NCBI GenBank assembly: GCA_937927445.1
Contig: CALAOB010000052.1
Span: forward strand, 1-29,834
Length of the DNA: 29,834 bases
DNA from: an uncultured Oribacterium sp.
GTDB lineage: Bacteria; Bacillota; Clostridia; Lachnospirales; Lachnospiraceae
Reading direction: 5' to 3'
Under the pieces are notes generated by a model. That model made no database searches and was not told the origin of the DNA. It saw nothing but the letters and a program-made list of their open reading frames with translations. The stretch's first letter is position 1, and each line of letters starts with the position of its first letter. Both the position numbers and the translations under genes were made by a program. This document shows, piece by piece, positions 15,523-24,520 of this stretch.

Positions 15523-15569
15523 GTAAAAGCCCTTGCAGTCCGGAGGCGTCCGTCGGCAAAGGCTTTTAC
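15523..15569 (-). terminator. Intergenic hairpin/terminator after the 76-residue gene
   Basis: GTAAAAGCCCTTGC (15523-15536) is the near-perfect reverse complement of 15556-15569 (one mismatch), enclosing a small CGGA/TCCG hairpin. On the minus strand the stem ends GGGCTTTTAC, a weak U run within the stem itself. It lies between the small gene and the M28-like gene and probably reduces read-through. Confidence 0.55.
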
Positions 15570-15582
15570 GGTCTATAAATCA

Positions 15583-15813
15583 TTACTTCTGCATGTTCTT
15601 CAGGGCTTCCACCATCTCGACGTCGTCCTGCAGGACGCGGAAGTTGGTGGTCACTGGCTGTGCACCCGGCTTCGTGATCGTGATCTCGATCACCGAGCCC
15701 TCCGGGATACCGGTCGAGACGAAATGCTGGACATAGGAGACCACCTTCGGGTGATCTGCCTGAAACTTCTTGAAAAGGCCGGCGACCTTCATCATCGCTG
15801 CTGGATTCATCAT
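15583..15813 (-). CDS. Small conserved-looking protein of unknown function
   Basis: A 76-residue, apparently cytoplasmic protein with no signal peptide, no Cys and no membrane segment. An N-terminal helix-like part (KVAGLFKKFQADHPKVVSYV) is followed by a beta-rich part (VIEITITKPGAQPVTTNFRV) and a short C-terminal helix. I do not recognise the family. It is a real gene by signals: GGAGG eight bases before ATG 15813, composition like its neighbours, and a terminator-like hairpin right after it. It begins 41 bases after the sensor kinase gene on the same strand and may be co-transcribed with the two-component pair. Confidence 0.75.
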   Translation of the reverse strand: MMNPAAMMKVAGLFKKFQADHPKVVSYVQHFVSTGIPEGSVIEITITKPGAQPVTTNFRVLQDDVEMVEALKNMQK

Positions 15814-15854
15814 TTTTTATTCCTCCGTTTTTAAATCATCTCTGTATATAAGTA

Positions 15855-17420
15855 TTAATTGTAGCTCTTCTTCTCGGAATCAAGCGTGAACCAGAAATCC
15901 ACACCGGTCCGTGTATTCTTCACACCGCACTTCTGGTGGTGGGACTCCATGATGGCCTTGACGATGCTGAGGCCGAGGCCGCTGCCGCCGTAGGAGCGGG
16001 TATGGGCCTTATCGACCTTGAAGAACTTCTCCCAGATCTGCTGCAGGTCCTCCTCCGGAATCGGCTTACCGGTGTTCGACACATGGATCGATACCGTGCC
16101 GTTCACTGCCTTTTCAGAGAAGAGGCTGATGTTATTCGGCGCCTGCAGATGGTTGAGGGCGTTGTTCAGGTAGTTCGTGATGACCTCCTCGATCTTGAAC
16201 TCATCCGCCCAGACCATCGTGCCCTCCGGGATATCGATCTCCACATGGGCATCCTTCTGGCGGATCAGGATATCCGACTTCGTCACGACGCCATGAACCA
16301 CCTTCGAGATGTCGAAGAGGGCGAAGTCCGGCAGGTCCTTGCCCTGCTCGATCGAGCTCAGATTCATGAGCTCATGCACCATGATGTTCATGCGCTTCGC
16401 CTCATCCACGATCACGCCGCAGTAGTATTCCCGCGATGCCGGATCGTCCGCGAGGCCTTCATTGAGGCCCTCCGCGTAGCCCTGGATCAGCGCGATCGGC
16501 GTTTTCAGCTCGTGGGAGACATTGGCGATGAACTCCTGCTGGCGCGCCGCGATCTTCGTCTTGTTCTGCACATCCGACTGCAGCTCGTTGTTGGCGGTCT
16601 TCAGATCCGCGATGGCGCTCTCGAGCCGATCGGACATGACATTCATCGAGTTTCCGAGCACTCCGATCTCGTCACAGTGACAGCCGGTATAACGAGCCGT
16701 GAAATCCAGCCGCGACATGCGTTCACTGAGGCGGGCGAGCTCATTGATCGGCTTTGAGATCTCACGGCTCATGAAGTAGACGATGATCGAACCGATCAGG
16801 ACGGCGCAGATCCCGATGAGAAGCAGGAAGCGATTAAAGAAGCCCACCGATTCACGGAGACTCGAAATCGGCATCGACATGATAAAGGATGTCGTGTTAT
16901 CCGAAAAGTAGCCCCAGCTCTCGAGGTAGAGATTTCCGCTGTTCGGATCCCGGTTGCGTTCGATCTTGTAATTATCGAAGCTGGCGAGGATCTTTCCTGT
17001 TTCATCCCCCCGGTTACCGAAGATGTACTGATTCAGCTTCTGCATCTGAAGATGCAGATCGCCATAGGTCGAGAAGGCACGATCGGTCTGCGTATCGATG
17101 ATGATGACACTGACATTGCTCGTCTCCGACAGGCTCTTGAGATACGTGGTCGCCGGTGTTTCCGTCTCCGGATTCGAGGTGTCGTAGTCACTCGGGAAGA
17201 GCTGGTCGATACGATCGTCCGCAGCTTCATCACTCCCCAGCATCGTATCGATGGTCGTATAGGCATTCTCGAGGGCGCTGACCTTCTGCATCGTGTAGTA
17301 GCCTTCCAGCAGGAAGGAATTGGCCAGTAGGATGGCGACGAACAGGACGGCGATCAGCCCCATGAAGATGAAGGTGAAGCGCCATTTGATACTGCTTTTA
17401 AAACGATTCTGCTTTTTCAT
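15855..17420 (-). CDS. Sensor histidine kinase of an OmpR-type two-component system
   Basis: A 521-residue membrane kinase. Transmembrane helix 1 (about 15-38), an extracellular region of about 155 residues, helix 2 (about 196-217), HAMP (about 218-270), a HisKA dimerisation domain with the H-box ANVSHELKTP (phospho-acceptor H303), and HATPase_c with an N-box around NYLNNALNH (416-424) and GGSGLGLS (478-485). It autophosphorylates and passes phosphate to the regulator encoded just upstream; the two genes overlap by four bases (ATGA), a strong sign of a matched pair. The stimulus is unknown; the ectodomain has no motif I recognise. Confidence 0.95.
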   Translation of the reverse strand: MKKQNRFKSSIKWRFTFIFMGLIAVLFVAILLANSFLLEGYYTMQKVSALENAYTTIDTMLGSDEAADDRIDQLFPSDYDTSNPETETPATTYLKSLSETSNVSVIIIDTQTDRAFSTYGDLHLQMQKLNQYIFGNRGDETGKILASFDNYKIERNRDPNSGNLYLESWGYFSDNTTSFIMSMPISSLRESVGFFNRFLLLIGICAVLIGSIIVYFMSREISKPINELARLSERMSRLDFTARYTGCHCDEIGVLGNSMNVMSDRLESAIADLKTANNELQSDVQNKTKIAARQQEFIANVSHELKTPIALIQGYAEGLNEGLADDPASREYYCGVIVDEAKRMNIMVHELMNLSSIEQGKDLPDFALFDISKVVHGVVTKSDILIRQKDAHVEIDIPEGTMVWADEFKIEEVITNYLNNALNHLQAPNNISLFSEKAVNGTVSIHVSNTGKPIPEEDLQQIWEKFFKVDKAHTRSYGGSGLGLSIVKAIMESHHQKCGVKNTRTGVDFWFTLDSEKKSYN

Positions 17421-18100
17421 GCCTTCTCTTCCACTTCGAACTTATAGCCCATGCCCCAGACGGTCTTGATATAATCGCCCTTCGCGCCCATCTTCGCCCG
17501 CAGCTTCTTGACATGCGTGTCGATGGTCCGGGCATCCCCGAAGTAATCATAATTCCAGACGTTATTCAGGATCTTCTCCCGGGACAGCGCGATGCCCTTA
17601 TTCTCGATGAAGTAGAGCAGAAGCTCATACTCCTTGAAGCTGAGCTCGATTTCCGTTCCGTCGATCTTCACCGAGTGCGCCGACTTATCGACTTCGATGC
17701 CACCGATCCGTACGACCTCATCCTGGTTCACACCGGAGCGGCGTAGGATTGCCTCGACACGTGCCACCAGGATCTTCGGTGAAAATGGCTTCGAGATGTA
17801 CTCGTCGGCACCGTACTCAAAGCCCTTCAGCTCGTCCGTCTCCTCGGTGCGCGCCGTCAGCATGATGACCGGCACCTTACTGTGCTCCCGCACGGTTTTC
17901 AGCACCTCCCAGCCATCCATCTTCGGCATCATCACATCGAGGATGATGAGCGCGATTTCCTTATCCGCGAAAAAGACGTCGATTGCCTCCTCGCCGTCGC
18001 CGGCTTCCACGGTCTCATAGCCCTTGATCTTCAGGAAGTCAGAAATCAGCTTCCGCATCCGTTCTTCATCATCGACCACCAGTACCTTCAGTTTATCCAT
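17417..18100 (-). CDS. OmpR/PhoB-type response regulator
   Basis: A 227-residue regulator. Receiver domain with D10/D11 (VVDDE), phospho-acceptor D55 in ILDVMMP, T82 and K104 (SKPFSP), then a winged-helix DNA-binding domain (about 130-225) with the typical LSFKEYELLLYF and RTIDTHVKKLRAKMG segments. Phosphorylation by the overlapping kinase should promote dimerisation and promoter binding. ATG 18100 is preceded by GAGG about seven bases upstream. The 115 bases between it and the helicase gene contain no promoter I can defend, so transcription may start inside the upstream region or from weak elements. Confidence 0.95.
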   Translation of the reverse strand: MDKLKVLVVDDEERMRKLISDFLKIKGYETVEAGDGEEAIDVFFADKEIALIILDVMMPKMDGWEVLKTVREHSKVPVIMLTARTEETDELKGFEYGADEYISKPFSPKILVARVEAILRRSGVNQDEVVRIGGIEVDKSAHSVKIDGTEIELSFKEYELLLYFIENKGIALSREKILNNVWNYDYFGDARTIDTHVKKLRAKMGAKGDYIKTVWGMGYKFEVEEKA

Positions 18101-18215
18101 CCTTCTACCTCTTTATTTTTCTCCGCTTTACATCGTGTGCAGTGCAGCAGATATCTTCCGTCTTCCGTTCTCATCCTGCGCGGACGGCGCCTCCGAGCTG
18201 CACGCTGTCTATGGT

Positions 18216-20207
18216 TCAGCTTCTTCGTCTCCGGAAAATTTCCGGAAGCGAGCGTACCCAGCCATCGTGCTTCGGCTTCGCATCCGACAGCCCGTCCAGC
18301 AGAAAGCGGCTCGGACTGCATTTTTTAGCATAGCGACTCTCTGTGAAATAAATGTGAAGTTCTTTCTTCGCCCGCGTGCAGGCGACATAAAATGCCCGCC
18401 GCTCCTCCTCGATCTGCGCCGCCGTGACCGCCTTCGTATACGGTGTCACGCCCTCCGTCGCATCGATGAGATGGACGATGTCGAACTCGAGCCCCTTACT
18501 GCCATGGAAGGTCATCAGCCGCACCCCGCGCCCCGCCTCGTTCCGGACCGCCGCCCGCTTCAGCTCCTCCCCGTAGTTCTCCGCATAGGCGAGCCACTTC
18601 CGTTTATCCGGCTCCTGCCGCGCGGACAGCTCCAGCGCATCCATTATAGCATGGACGCCGTCCAGCTCCGTATGATTTTCCTGAGCCCACGCCTCGAGAT
18701 AGCTCATATACCCCACGCGGAGGCCAATGTAGATGACCGCGGCTTCGGATGGCAGGGCGCGGATGGCCTTTAAATCCTCCACGAAACGATCGAGGATCAC
18801 GTCCATCCCCCGCTTATCCCGGTAGTAACGTCGCAGCTTTTCGAAATCCATCGCGCGATCCCGCACGGCCTCCCGCGAGATATAGCGGTTCGGCTTATTC
18901 ATGATACGCATGAAATCCCGGCGGGTTCCCGTGCCGAGGGCGAGCCGGATATAGGCGAGGATGTCCTGTGCCACCGTACTGTCATAGAGATTTTTCGTAT
19001 GATCCCGCGTCGTATACGGAAGCTGCAGCCGTACAAATTCGGAGATCAGCGGACGCGCCAGGGTCTGGGTACGGAACAGGACGGCGATGCGCTCCGGCGG
19101 AATCCCTCGTGCGAGCTCTTCCCGGATGTTCTTCAGCACAAGTGCATACTCCTGCAGGGTGTCGGCAGTCTGATAGCGCAATGCCCGTCCGCCCGGTCCC
19201 TGCACGGCCTTGATTTCCTTCGGGAAACGATGTTCGTTCCGGGCGATGACATGCGCCGAAAATGTGACGGTTTCCTCGTGTGAACGGTAGTTATTTGAAA
19301 GTGTGATGCGCGCGGCGCCCGGATAATCGCGCTCGAAGCCGAGCATGATACCGGGGTCCGAGCCCCGGAAGGCGTAGATCGACTGGTCGTCGTCCCCGAC
19401 GATGAAAAGATTGTTTTCCGGCAGCGCGAGCATACGCACGATTTCATACTGGAGAGGGCTGATATCCTGGAACTCATCGACGAGCAGATACCTGTACTTC
19501 TCCTGCCAGCGTCGTAACTCCGCCGGCTCGTCGCGGAAGAGCTGACGACAGCGAAGGAGCATATCGTCGAAGTCCACGAGGCGCTGCTGCCCCAGGCGCT
19601 CCTGGTAGCGCAGCATGAGGGCCGTGAACTGCTCGTTCGAGAGCAGGCTTGAATCAAATTCCGAGAGCAGCTTTCCGCTCCCCTTGAAACGGGAGATTTC
19701 GCCGATCAGAAGGCGCAGGAAGTCCTGATCATAGCTGCAGTCGATGCCGAGGGCCTCGGCGATTTCACGCAGAATCTGCGACTGTGCCCGTTCGCTCAGG
19801 ATGTTTTTATACGAAAAGTGATAGCGGATGCGGAGGATGAAGAAAAAGACCGAGTGGAAGGTGCCGAAGCTGACCTGCCCGCCGGCATCGCGCAGGCTGC
19901 CCGGGAGGCGTGCATCCTCAGGGGACGAAAAGGCCGGACGATGCCCGGCTTCTGCTTCATAGGCGTCCCCCAGCCGCTGCTTCATCTGCTCCTCGAGGTA
20001 GAGCTTCCGGAAGCGGCTCTCCATTTCGAGGGCCGCGGCCTTCGTAAAGGTGATGACGAGGATGTCCTCTGGGCGCACGCCGCTCCGAATCAGCTGCAGG
20101 ATGCGATGCGTGATCACCGTCGTTTTCCCGGAGCCTGGTCCGGCCAGCACCATCGCCGGCCCGTCTCTGTGTTCGATTGCCCGTTTCTGATCGATAGAAA
20201 AACCCAT
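18216..20207 (-). CDS. UvrD/PcrA-like superfamily 1 DNA helicase
   Basis: A 663-residue ATP-dependent 3'-5' type helicase. Motifs in order: Q-motif FSIDQKRAI, Walker A AGPGSGKTT (22-30), TFTKAAA (53-59), motif Ib FGTFHS (114-119), motif II DEFQD (244-248), motif III GDDDQSIYAFRG (271-282), NYRSHEE (306-312), motif V MTFHGSKGLEFD and motif VI YVACTRAK. It is shorter than PcrA (about 730) and lacks the usual extended C-terminal tail. About 40 extra residues, rich in Glu, Ala and Pro, lie at 70-112. Likely roles are DNA repair or removing proteins from DNA. The only usable in-frame start, ATG 20207, lies in a hairpin arm and has no close RBS; AGGAG is 29 bases upstream, so initiation is probably controlled. 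Confidence 0.92.
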   Translation of the reverse strand: MGFSIDQKRAIEHRDGPAMVLAGPGSGKTTVITHRILQLIRSGVRPEDILVITFTKAAALEMESRFRKLYLEEQMKQRLGDAYEAEAGHRPAFSSPEDARLPGSLRDAGGQVSFGTFHSVFFFILRIRYHFSYKNILSERAQSQILREIAEALGIDCSYDQDFLRLLIGEISRFKGSGKLLSEFDSSLLSNEQFTALMLRYQERLGQQRLVDFDDMLLRCRQLFRDEPAELRRWQEKYRYLLVDEFQDISPLQYEIVRMLALPENNLFIVGDDDQSIYAFRGSDPGIMLGFERDYPGAARITLSNNYRSHEETVTFSAHVIARNEHRFPKEIKAVQGPGGRALRYQTADTLQEYALVLKNIREELARGIPPERIAVLFRTQTLARPLISEFVRLQLPYTTRDHTKNLYDSTVAQDILAYIRLALGTGTRRDFMRIMNKPNRYISREAVRDRAMDFEKLRRYYRDKRGMDVILDRFVEDLKAIRALPSEAAVIYIGLRVGYMSYLEAWAQENHTELDGVHAIMDALELSARQEPDKRKWLAYAENYGEELKRAAVRNEAGRGVRLMTFHGSKGLEFDIVHLIDATEGVTPYTKAVTAAQIEEERRAFYVACTRAKKELHIYFTESRYAKKCSPSRFLLDGLSDAKPKHDGWVRSLPEIFRRRRS

Positions 20208-20229
20208 GGCAGTATTCTACCATGGGTTT
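20200..20229 (-). promoter_or_regulatory. Start-codon hairpin of the helicase mRNA
   Basis: Perfect 10-bp inverted repeat AAACCCATGG/CCATGGGTTT (20200-20209 and 20220-20229) with a 10-base loop. In the mRNA the helicase AUG lies in the 3' arm. A second inverted repeat, CCTATAG/CTATAGG (20239-20245 and 20273-20279), covers part of the only AGGAG-like RBS. Both would hinder initiation unless opened. Confidence 0.55.
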
Positions 20230-20354
20230 CTGAAATCTCCTATAGTCGTCAAAACGACCATATTTTCTGTAGCTATAGGTGGATGTGATACGCATATCAG
20301 CGTGCGTCAGCACAGCTAAGCTGCGCACCTCTTCGCGGCATGGCCGGATAGGCC

Positions 20355-21806
20355 TTACGCCTCGAGGCGACGGATGCCGTCGGCGATACGCTGGAGGGAC
20401 TCCTCCTTGCCGAGGACCTCCATGATCTCGGTCGCACCGGCCGGGGTCATCTGACGGCCGGAAAGAGCGATACGGATCGGCCACATAATGAAGCCGGTCT
20501 TGTAGCCCTTCTCCTTACCATACGCGGAAAGCAGCTCGAACAGGGCGTCGTTGGAGAAATCCTCCTGTGCGCTGAGCAGCGGCTGTACCTCGCGGAGAAG
20601 CGCGAGCGAATTCTCAAGGGTCGTCTTCGACTTCTTATTGACATAGAGCTCGGTGCTGTACTCCGGAAGGGCCTCGAAGAAGCCGATCATCTCCTCGTTG
20701 ATGTCTGGGAAGATCTCGATACGGGTCTTCACCATCGTCGCGATGTGCTTGAGATCGAGTGGCTTTGTGATGATCTTCTGGATATACGGAAGCGCACGCT
20801 CGTAATACGGATCGAAATCCATCGCCTTGATATACTCACCATCCATCCAGCGCAGCTTCTCCATATCGAAGACCGCCGGGCTCTTCGAGATACGGTGATA
20901 GTCGAACTTCTCGATCAGGTCCTGGAGGGACATGATCTCGTTGTTATCCTCCGGTGACCAGCCGAGGAGAGCGACGAAGTTTACGACCGCCTCCGCTACG
21001 AAGCCCTGGTCGATGAGATCCTCGAAGGAGGCATGACCGGAACGCTTGCTGAGCTTCTTATGGTTCTCGTCGGTGATGAGCGGGCAGTGAATATACTTCG
21101 GAATCTCCCAGCCGAAGGCCTCGTAGAGACGATTGTACTTCGGGCTCGAGCTCAGATACTCGTTGCCGCGAACGACGTGGGTGATGCCCATAAGATGATC
21201 GTCGACAACATTGGCGAAATTATAGGTCGGATAGCCATCCGACTTGATGAGCACCATGTCATCGAGCTCGGCGTTATCGACGGTGACGTCTCCGTAAAGC
21301 TCGTCGTGGAAGGTCGTCGTGCCCTCGGTCGGGTTGTTCTGACGGATGACATACGGCATACCGGCGGCGAGGTTTGCCTCGATTTCCTCCTTCGAGAGGG
21401 AGAGACAGTGCTTATCATAGTGCATGATCTCCTCTCCGTTCACGGTGGTCTTCAGGGACTCGAGACGCTCCTTCGTGCAGAAGCAGTAGTATGCCTTGCC
21501 CTCATCGACGAGCTGCTTCGCATACTTCATATAGATGCCCTGTGCACGACGCTCGGACTGCACGTACGGACCGCAGTCGCCCGGCTTGTCCGGGGACTCA
21601 TCCGCGATCAGGCCGGTATCCGCGAGGGTTTCATTGATAAGCTCGACGGCACCCTCGACGAAACGCTCCTGGTCGGTATCCTCGATACGGAGGAGGAAAT
21701 CACCGCCCTCATGCTTCGCGATGAGGTAGGCGTAAAGTGCGGTACGAAGGTTACCTACATGCATTCTTCCGGTTGGAGAAGGTGCATATCTCGTTCTGAT
21801 TTTCAT
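20355..21806 (-). CDS. gltX: Glutamyl-tRNA synthetase
   Basis: Class I synthetase of 483 residues, the normal length, attaching glutamate to tRNA in the cytoplasm. The HIGH-type motif is HVGN (16-19) within APSPTGRMHVGNLRTALY, and the KMSKR-type motif is KLSKR (251-255). A zinc-finger-like CFC (108-110) with C134 follows the family pattern in part. The C-terminal anticodon-binding part from about 330 is complete. The RBS AAGGAG overlaps the end of pnp (the pnp stop TAA is part of it), and the genes are 13 bases apart, so pnp and gltX are co-transcribed. Whether it also charges tRNA-Gln cannot be told from sequence. Confidence 0.97.
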   Translation of the reverse strand: MKIRTRYAPSPTGRMHVGNLRTALYAYLIAKHEGGDFLLRIEDTDQERFVEGAVELINETLADTGLIADESPDKPGDCGPYVQSERRAQGIYMKYAKQLVDEGKAYYCFCTKERLESLKTTVNGEEIMHYDKHCLSLSKEEIEANLAAGMPYVIRQNNPTEGTTTFHDELYGDVTVDNAELDDMVLIKSDGYPTYNFANVVDDHLMGITHVVRGNEYLSSSPKYNRLYEAFGWEIPKYIHCPLITDENHKKLSKRSGHASFEDLIDQGFVAEAVVNFVALLGWSPEDNNEIMSLQDLIEKFDYHRISKSPAVFDMEKLRWMDGEYIKAMDFDPYYERALPYIQKIITKPLDLKHIATMVKTRIEIFPDINEEMIGFFEALPEYSTELYVNKKSKTTLENSLALLREVQPLLSAQEDFSNDALFELLSAYGKEKGYKTGFIMWPIRIALSGRQMTPAGATEIMEVLGKEESLQRIADGIRRLEA

Positions 21807-21819
21807 AATATAGAACTCC

Positions 21820-23913
21820 TTAGTCTCTCAGATCCTGCGGACGCATGGTGAGGTTGATACGGCCCATCTTGTCGACCTCCTGAACCTTGACGGTTACTTC
21901 GTCGCCGATGTTGACCACATCCTCTACCTTATCAACGCGGCCATCGGCCAGCTTGGAGATATGTACCATACCATCCTTGTTCGGGCTGAGCTGTACGAAG
22001 GCACCGAAGTTCATGATACGAACGACCTTACCGGTCAGTACCTGACCCGGCTCGATATCGTTGACGATGGACTCGATGATCTTCTTCGCCTTCTCGAGGG
22101 CGTTCTTATCGATGCCGGAGATGGAAACCATACCGCTGTCATCGATGTCGATCTTTGCACCGGTCTCATCGATGATGCCGTTGATGGTCTTACCCTGCTT
22201 ACCGATGACATCACCGATCTTCTGCGGATCGATCTGCATGGTGATGATCTTCGGAGCATACTCGGAAAGCTCTGCACGCGGAGCGGCGATGGCATTCTTC
22301 ATAACGCCATCCATGATGAAGTTACGTGCCTCGTGGGCTCTGTGGATCGCCTCGGTCACGATGTCTCTGGTGAGACCGTGGATCTTGATATCCATCTGGA
22401 TCGCGGTGATACCCTCATGTGTACCGGTTACCTTGAAGTCCATGTCACCGAAGAAATCCTCGAGACCCTGGATATCGGTCAGTACGATGTAGTCATCATC
22501 CGTGTCACCGGTCACGAGACCGCAGCTGATACCGGCTACAGGCTCCTTGATCGGAACACCGGCTGCCATCAGTGACAGGCAGGATGCGCAGGTCGAACCC
22601 ATGGAAGTGGAACCGTTCGACTCCATGGTCTCGGATACGGCACGGATCGCATATGGGAACTCCTCGACAGATGGAAGCACCGGAATCAGTGCCTTCTCAG
22701 CGAGTGCGCCATGACCGATTTCACGACGTCCCGGTCCACGGCTGGCCTTCGCCTCACCTACGGAGTAGCCCGGGAAGTTATACTGGTGAAGGTAACGCTT
22801 CTCGGTGATGTACTCGTTGAGTCCCTCGACCTTCTGAACCTCGGAAAGAGGTGCCAGGGTGACGATATCGAGGATCTGGGTCTGTCCACGCTTGAACATC
22901 GCAGAGCCATGGACTCTCGGAATCAGATCTACCTCTGCCTCGAGCGGACGGATCTCCTCGATCTTACGACCATCCGGTCTCTTGTGATCCTTCAGGATCA
23001 TCTTACGAACGGTCTTCTTCTCGTACTGATATACGGCATCCGGAAGCTGCTGAAGGGCATCCTCATCATCCGCGAGTGCCTCCTCGAGCTTTCTGGTCAC
23101 CTCGGCGATATTGGCATCACGCTGCTGCTTGTCGTCGGTGAATACCGCGTTCTCCATCTCCTCTTCCGGAACGATGGACTTGATCTTATCAAAGAGCGCC
23201 TGTGGAACCGCATAGCTCTCGTACGGTGTCTTCTCCTTACCACACTCGGCGATGATGGAATCGAAGAAGCTGATGATCTGCTTGTTGATCTCGTCGGCCT
23301 TATAGATGGCCTCGATCATCTGATCATCGGAGATGCAGTTTGCACCGGCCTCGATCATGATGACCTTATCTCTGGTCGAGGCGACGGTCAGGTTCAGGTC
23401 GGATACGGTCTTCTCTGCATTGGTCGGGTTGATGATGAACTCACCGTTGATCATGCCGACCTGTGTGGATGCGCATGGACCATCCCATGGAACGTTGGAA
23501 ATCGCCGTTGCCAGGGAAGAACCAAGCATCGCAAGCAGCTCCGGAGAGCAGTCCTGGTCGACGGACATCACGAGGTTGTCGAGCAGAACATCGTTACGGA
23601 AATCCTTCGGGAAGAGCGGTCTCATCGGACGATCGATGACACGGGAGGTGAGGATCGCATTATCGCTTGCTCTGCCCTCTCTCTTCTTAAATCCACCTGG
23701 GAACTGTCCTACGGCATACATCTTCTCCTCATACTCCACCTGGAGCGGGAAGAAATCGATACCGTCACGTGGCTGTGCCGATGCGGTACAGGTAGACAGA
23801 ACGGTCGTATCGCCATAGTGCATCAGTGCTGCACCGTTTGCCTGGGCACATACACGGCCGATATCGACGGTCAGTGTTCTGCCGGCGAGTTCCATTGAAT
23901 AACTCTTGTACAT
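21820..23913 (-). CDS. pnp: Polyribonucleotide nucleotidyltransferase (PNPase)
   Basis: A 697-residue 3'-5' phosphorolytic exoribonuclease forming a trimer that degrades mRNA. Two RNase PH domains (about 10-145 and 315-520) are joined by a helical linker. The second holds the catalytic site: FKRGQTQ at 340-346 and GDMDFKV with D490/D492. A KH domain follows (about 555-612, GxxG in VIGKQGK), then an S1 RNA-binding domain (about 622-692). All domains are complete. ATG 23913 has AAGGAGG five bases upstream. It lies behind rpsO as in many bacteria, but after a strong terminator and with a long structured leader suited to autoregulation. Confidence 0.98.
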   Translation of the reverse strand: MYKSYSMELAGRTLTVDIGRVCAQANGAALMHYGDTTVLSTCTASAQPRDGIDFFPLQVEYEEKMYAVGQFPGGFKKREGRASDNAILTSRVIDRPMRPLFPKDFRNDVLLDNLVMSVDQDCSPELLAMLGSSLATAISNVPWDGPCASTQVGMINGEFIINPTNAEKTVSDLNLTVASTRDKVIMIEAGANCISDDQMIEAIYKADEINKQIISFFDSIIAECGKEKTPYESYAVPQALFDKIKSIVPEEEMENAVFTDDKQQRDANIAEVTRKLEEALADDEDALQQLPDAVYQYEKKTVRKMILKDHKRPDGRKIEEIRPLEAEVDLIPRVHGSAMFKRGQTQILDIVTLAPLSEVQKVEGLNEYITEKRYLHQYNFPGYSVGEAKASRGPGRREIGHGALAEKALIPVLPSVEEFPYAIRAVSETMESNGSTSMGSTCASCLSLMAAGVPIKEPVAGISCGLVTGDTDDDYIVLTDIQGLEDFFGDMDFKVTGTHEGITAIQMDIKIHGLTRDIVTEAIHRAHEARNFIMDGVMKNAIAAPRAELSEYAPKIITMQIDPQKIGDVIGKQGKTINGIIDETGAKIDIDDSGMVSISGIDKNALEKAKKIIESIVNDIEPGQVLTGKVVRIMNFGAFVQLSPNKDGMVHISKLADGRVDKVEDVVNIGDEVTVKVQEVDKMGRINLTMRPQDLRD

Positions 23914-23932
23914 TCGTACCTCCTTTTATATA

Positions 23933-24032
23933 GACAGGGAGGTCCAAAAACACTGATCAGGCTCCCTCTTCGTGCGGAACGGGTTCCTGCAGAAAACCGG
24001 GCCTCATCAGTGGTCTCGGATACTTCCCTGTC
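23933..24032 (-). promoter_or_regulatory. Long imperfect hairpin in the pnp leader
   Basis: Arms: GACAGGGA with TCCCTGTC at the base (23933-23940 and 24025-24032), and a 12-base segment CACTGATGAGGC/GCCTGATCAGTG with one mismatch further in (24001-24012 and 23951-23962). A GGAAC/GTTCC hairpin lies near the tip. The total is about 100 nt, 20 bases upstream of the pnp start. In E. coli a long pnp leader stem is cut by RNase III and then used by PNPase for autocontrol; an equivalent role here is inference. Confidence 0.6.
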
Positions 24033-24086
24033 GATGATTTCGATAAATCCATGTGCACGATCGCAGAAAGGCACATAGTCCATATG

Positions 24087-24092
24087 ATTATA
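24087..24092 (-). promoter_or_regulatory. Candidate -10 for pnp
   Basis: TATAAT on the minus strand immediately after the rpsO terminator, without a recognisable -35 (the position falls inside the terminator stem). It would give a pnp transcript starting with the structured leader. Alternatively pnp relies on read-through from rpsO. Confidence 0.4.
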
Positions 24093-24096
24093 GTAT

Positions 24097-24135
24097 AAAA
24101 AAAGGACGGAGAAAAGTATCTCCGCCCTTTTTCTT
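24097..24135 (-). terminator. Terminator of rpsO
   Basis: On the minus strand AAAAAGGGCGGAGA pairs with TCTCCGTCCTTTTT (one G-U), with a 6-base loop and a run of seven T. The A/T flanks make it able to work in both directions. It starts about 14 bases after the rpsO stop. Confidence 0.9.
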
Positions 24136-24148
24136 TATAAGTTTACGA

Positions 24149-24415
24149 TTACTTTCTGATGCCGAGCTTCTCGATGAGGGATCTGTAGCTGTCCAGATCG
24201 TTCTTCTGAAGGTAAGCAAGAAGGCCTCTTCTCTGACCAACCATCATGAGAAGACCACGTCTTGAGTGGTGATCCTTCGGGTTCTTCTTAAGGTGCTCAG
24301 TGAGCTCGTTGATACGTGCAGTCAGAATCGCGATCTGAACCTCTGGTGAACCTGTGTCACCAGCCTTACGGCCGTACTGCTCGATGATCGCTGTCTTCTT
24401 CTCCTTGGAAATCAT
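24149..24415 (-). CDS. rpsO: Ribosomal protein S15
   Basis: An 88-residue small-subunit protein that binds 16S rRNA early in assembly. The whole family signature is present, including GDTGSPEVQIAILTARINEL (19-38) and DHHSRRGLLMMVGQRRGLL (48-66). RBS AGGAGG seven bases before ATG 24415. It has its own strong promoter about 100 bases upstream and a strong terminator, so it is partly uncoupled from both the truB-ribF fusion and pnp. Confidence 0.99.
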   Translation of the reverse strand: MISKEKKTAIIEQYGRKAGDTGSPEVQIAILTARINELTEHLKKNPKDHHSRRGLLMMVGQRRGLLAYLQKNDLDSYRSLIEKLGIRK

Positions 24416-24520
24416 GGTAAATCCTCCTGATTTTAAACTATGTCACACATGGTGACGACTTACGTTAACAGAGCTGCCGGATGGAGTTCCGCGCAACCAT
24501 GCCAACGCGCATACGAATGT

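Noticed and set aside
18088..18174. Possible 28-residue peptide with a CTRC motif between helicase and response regulator
   Set aside because: No credible RBS, overlaps the response-regulator start, and too short to judge.
23871..24083. 70-codon minus-strand frame covering the pnp leader
   Set aside because: No RBS, overlaps the pnp start in another frame, and the region is better explained as a structured leader.
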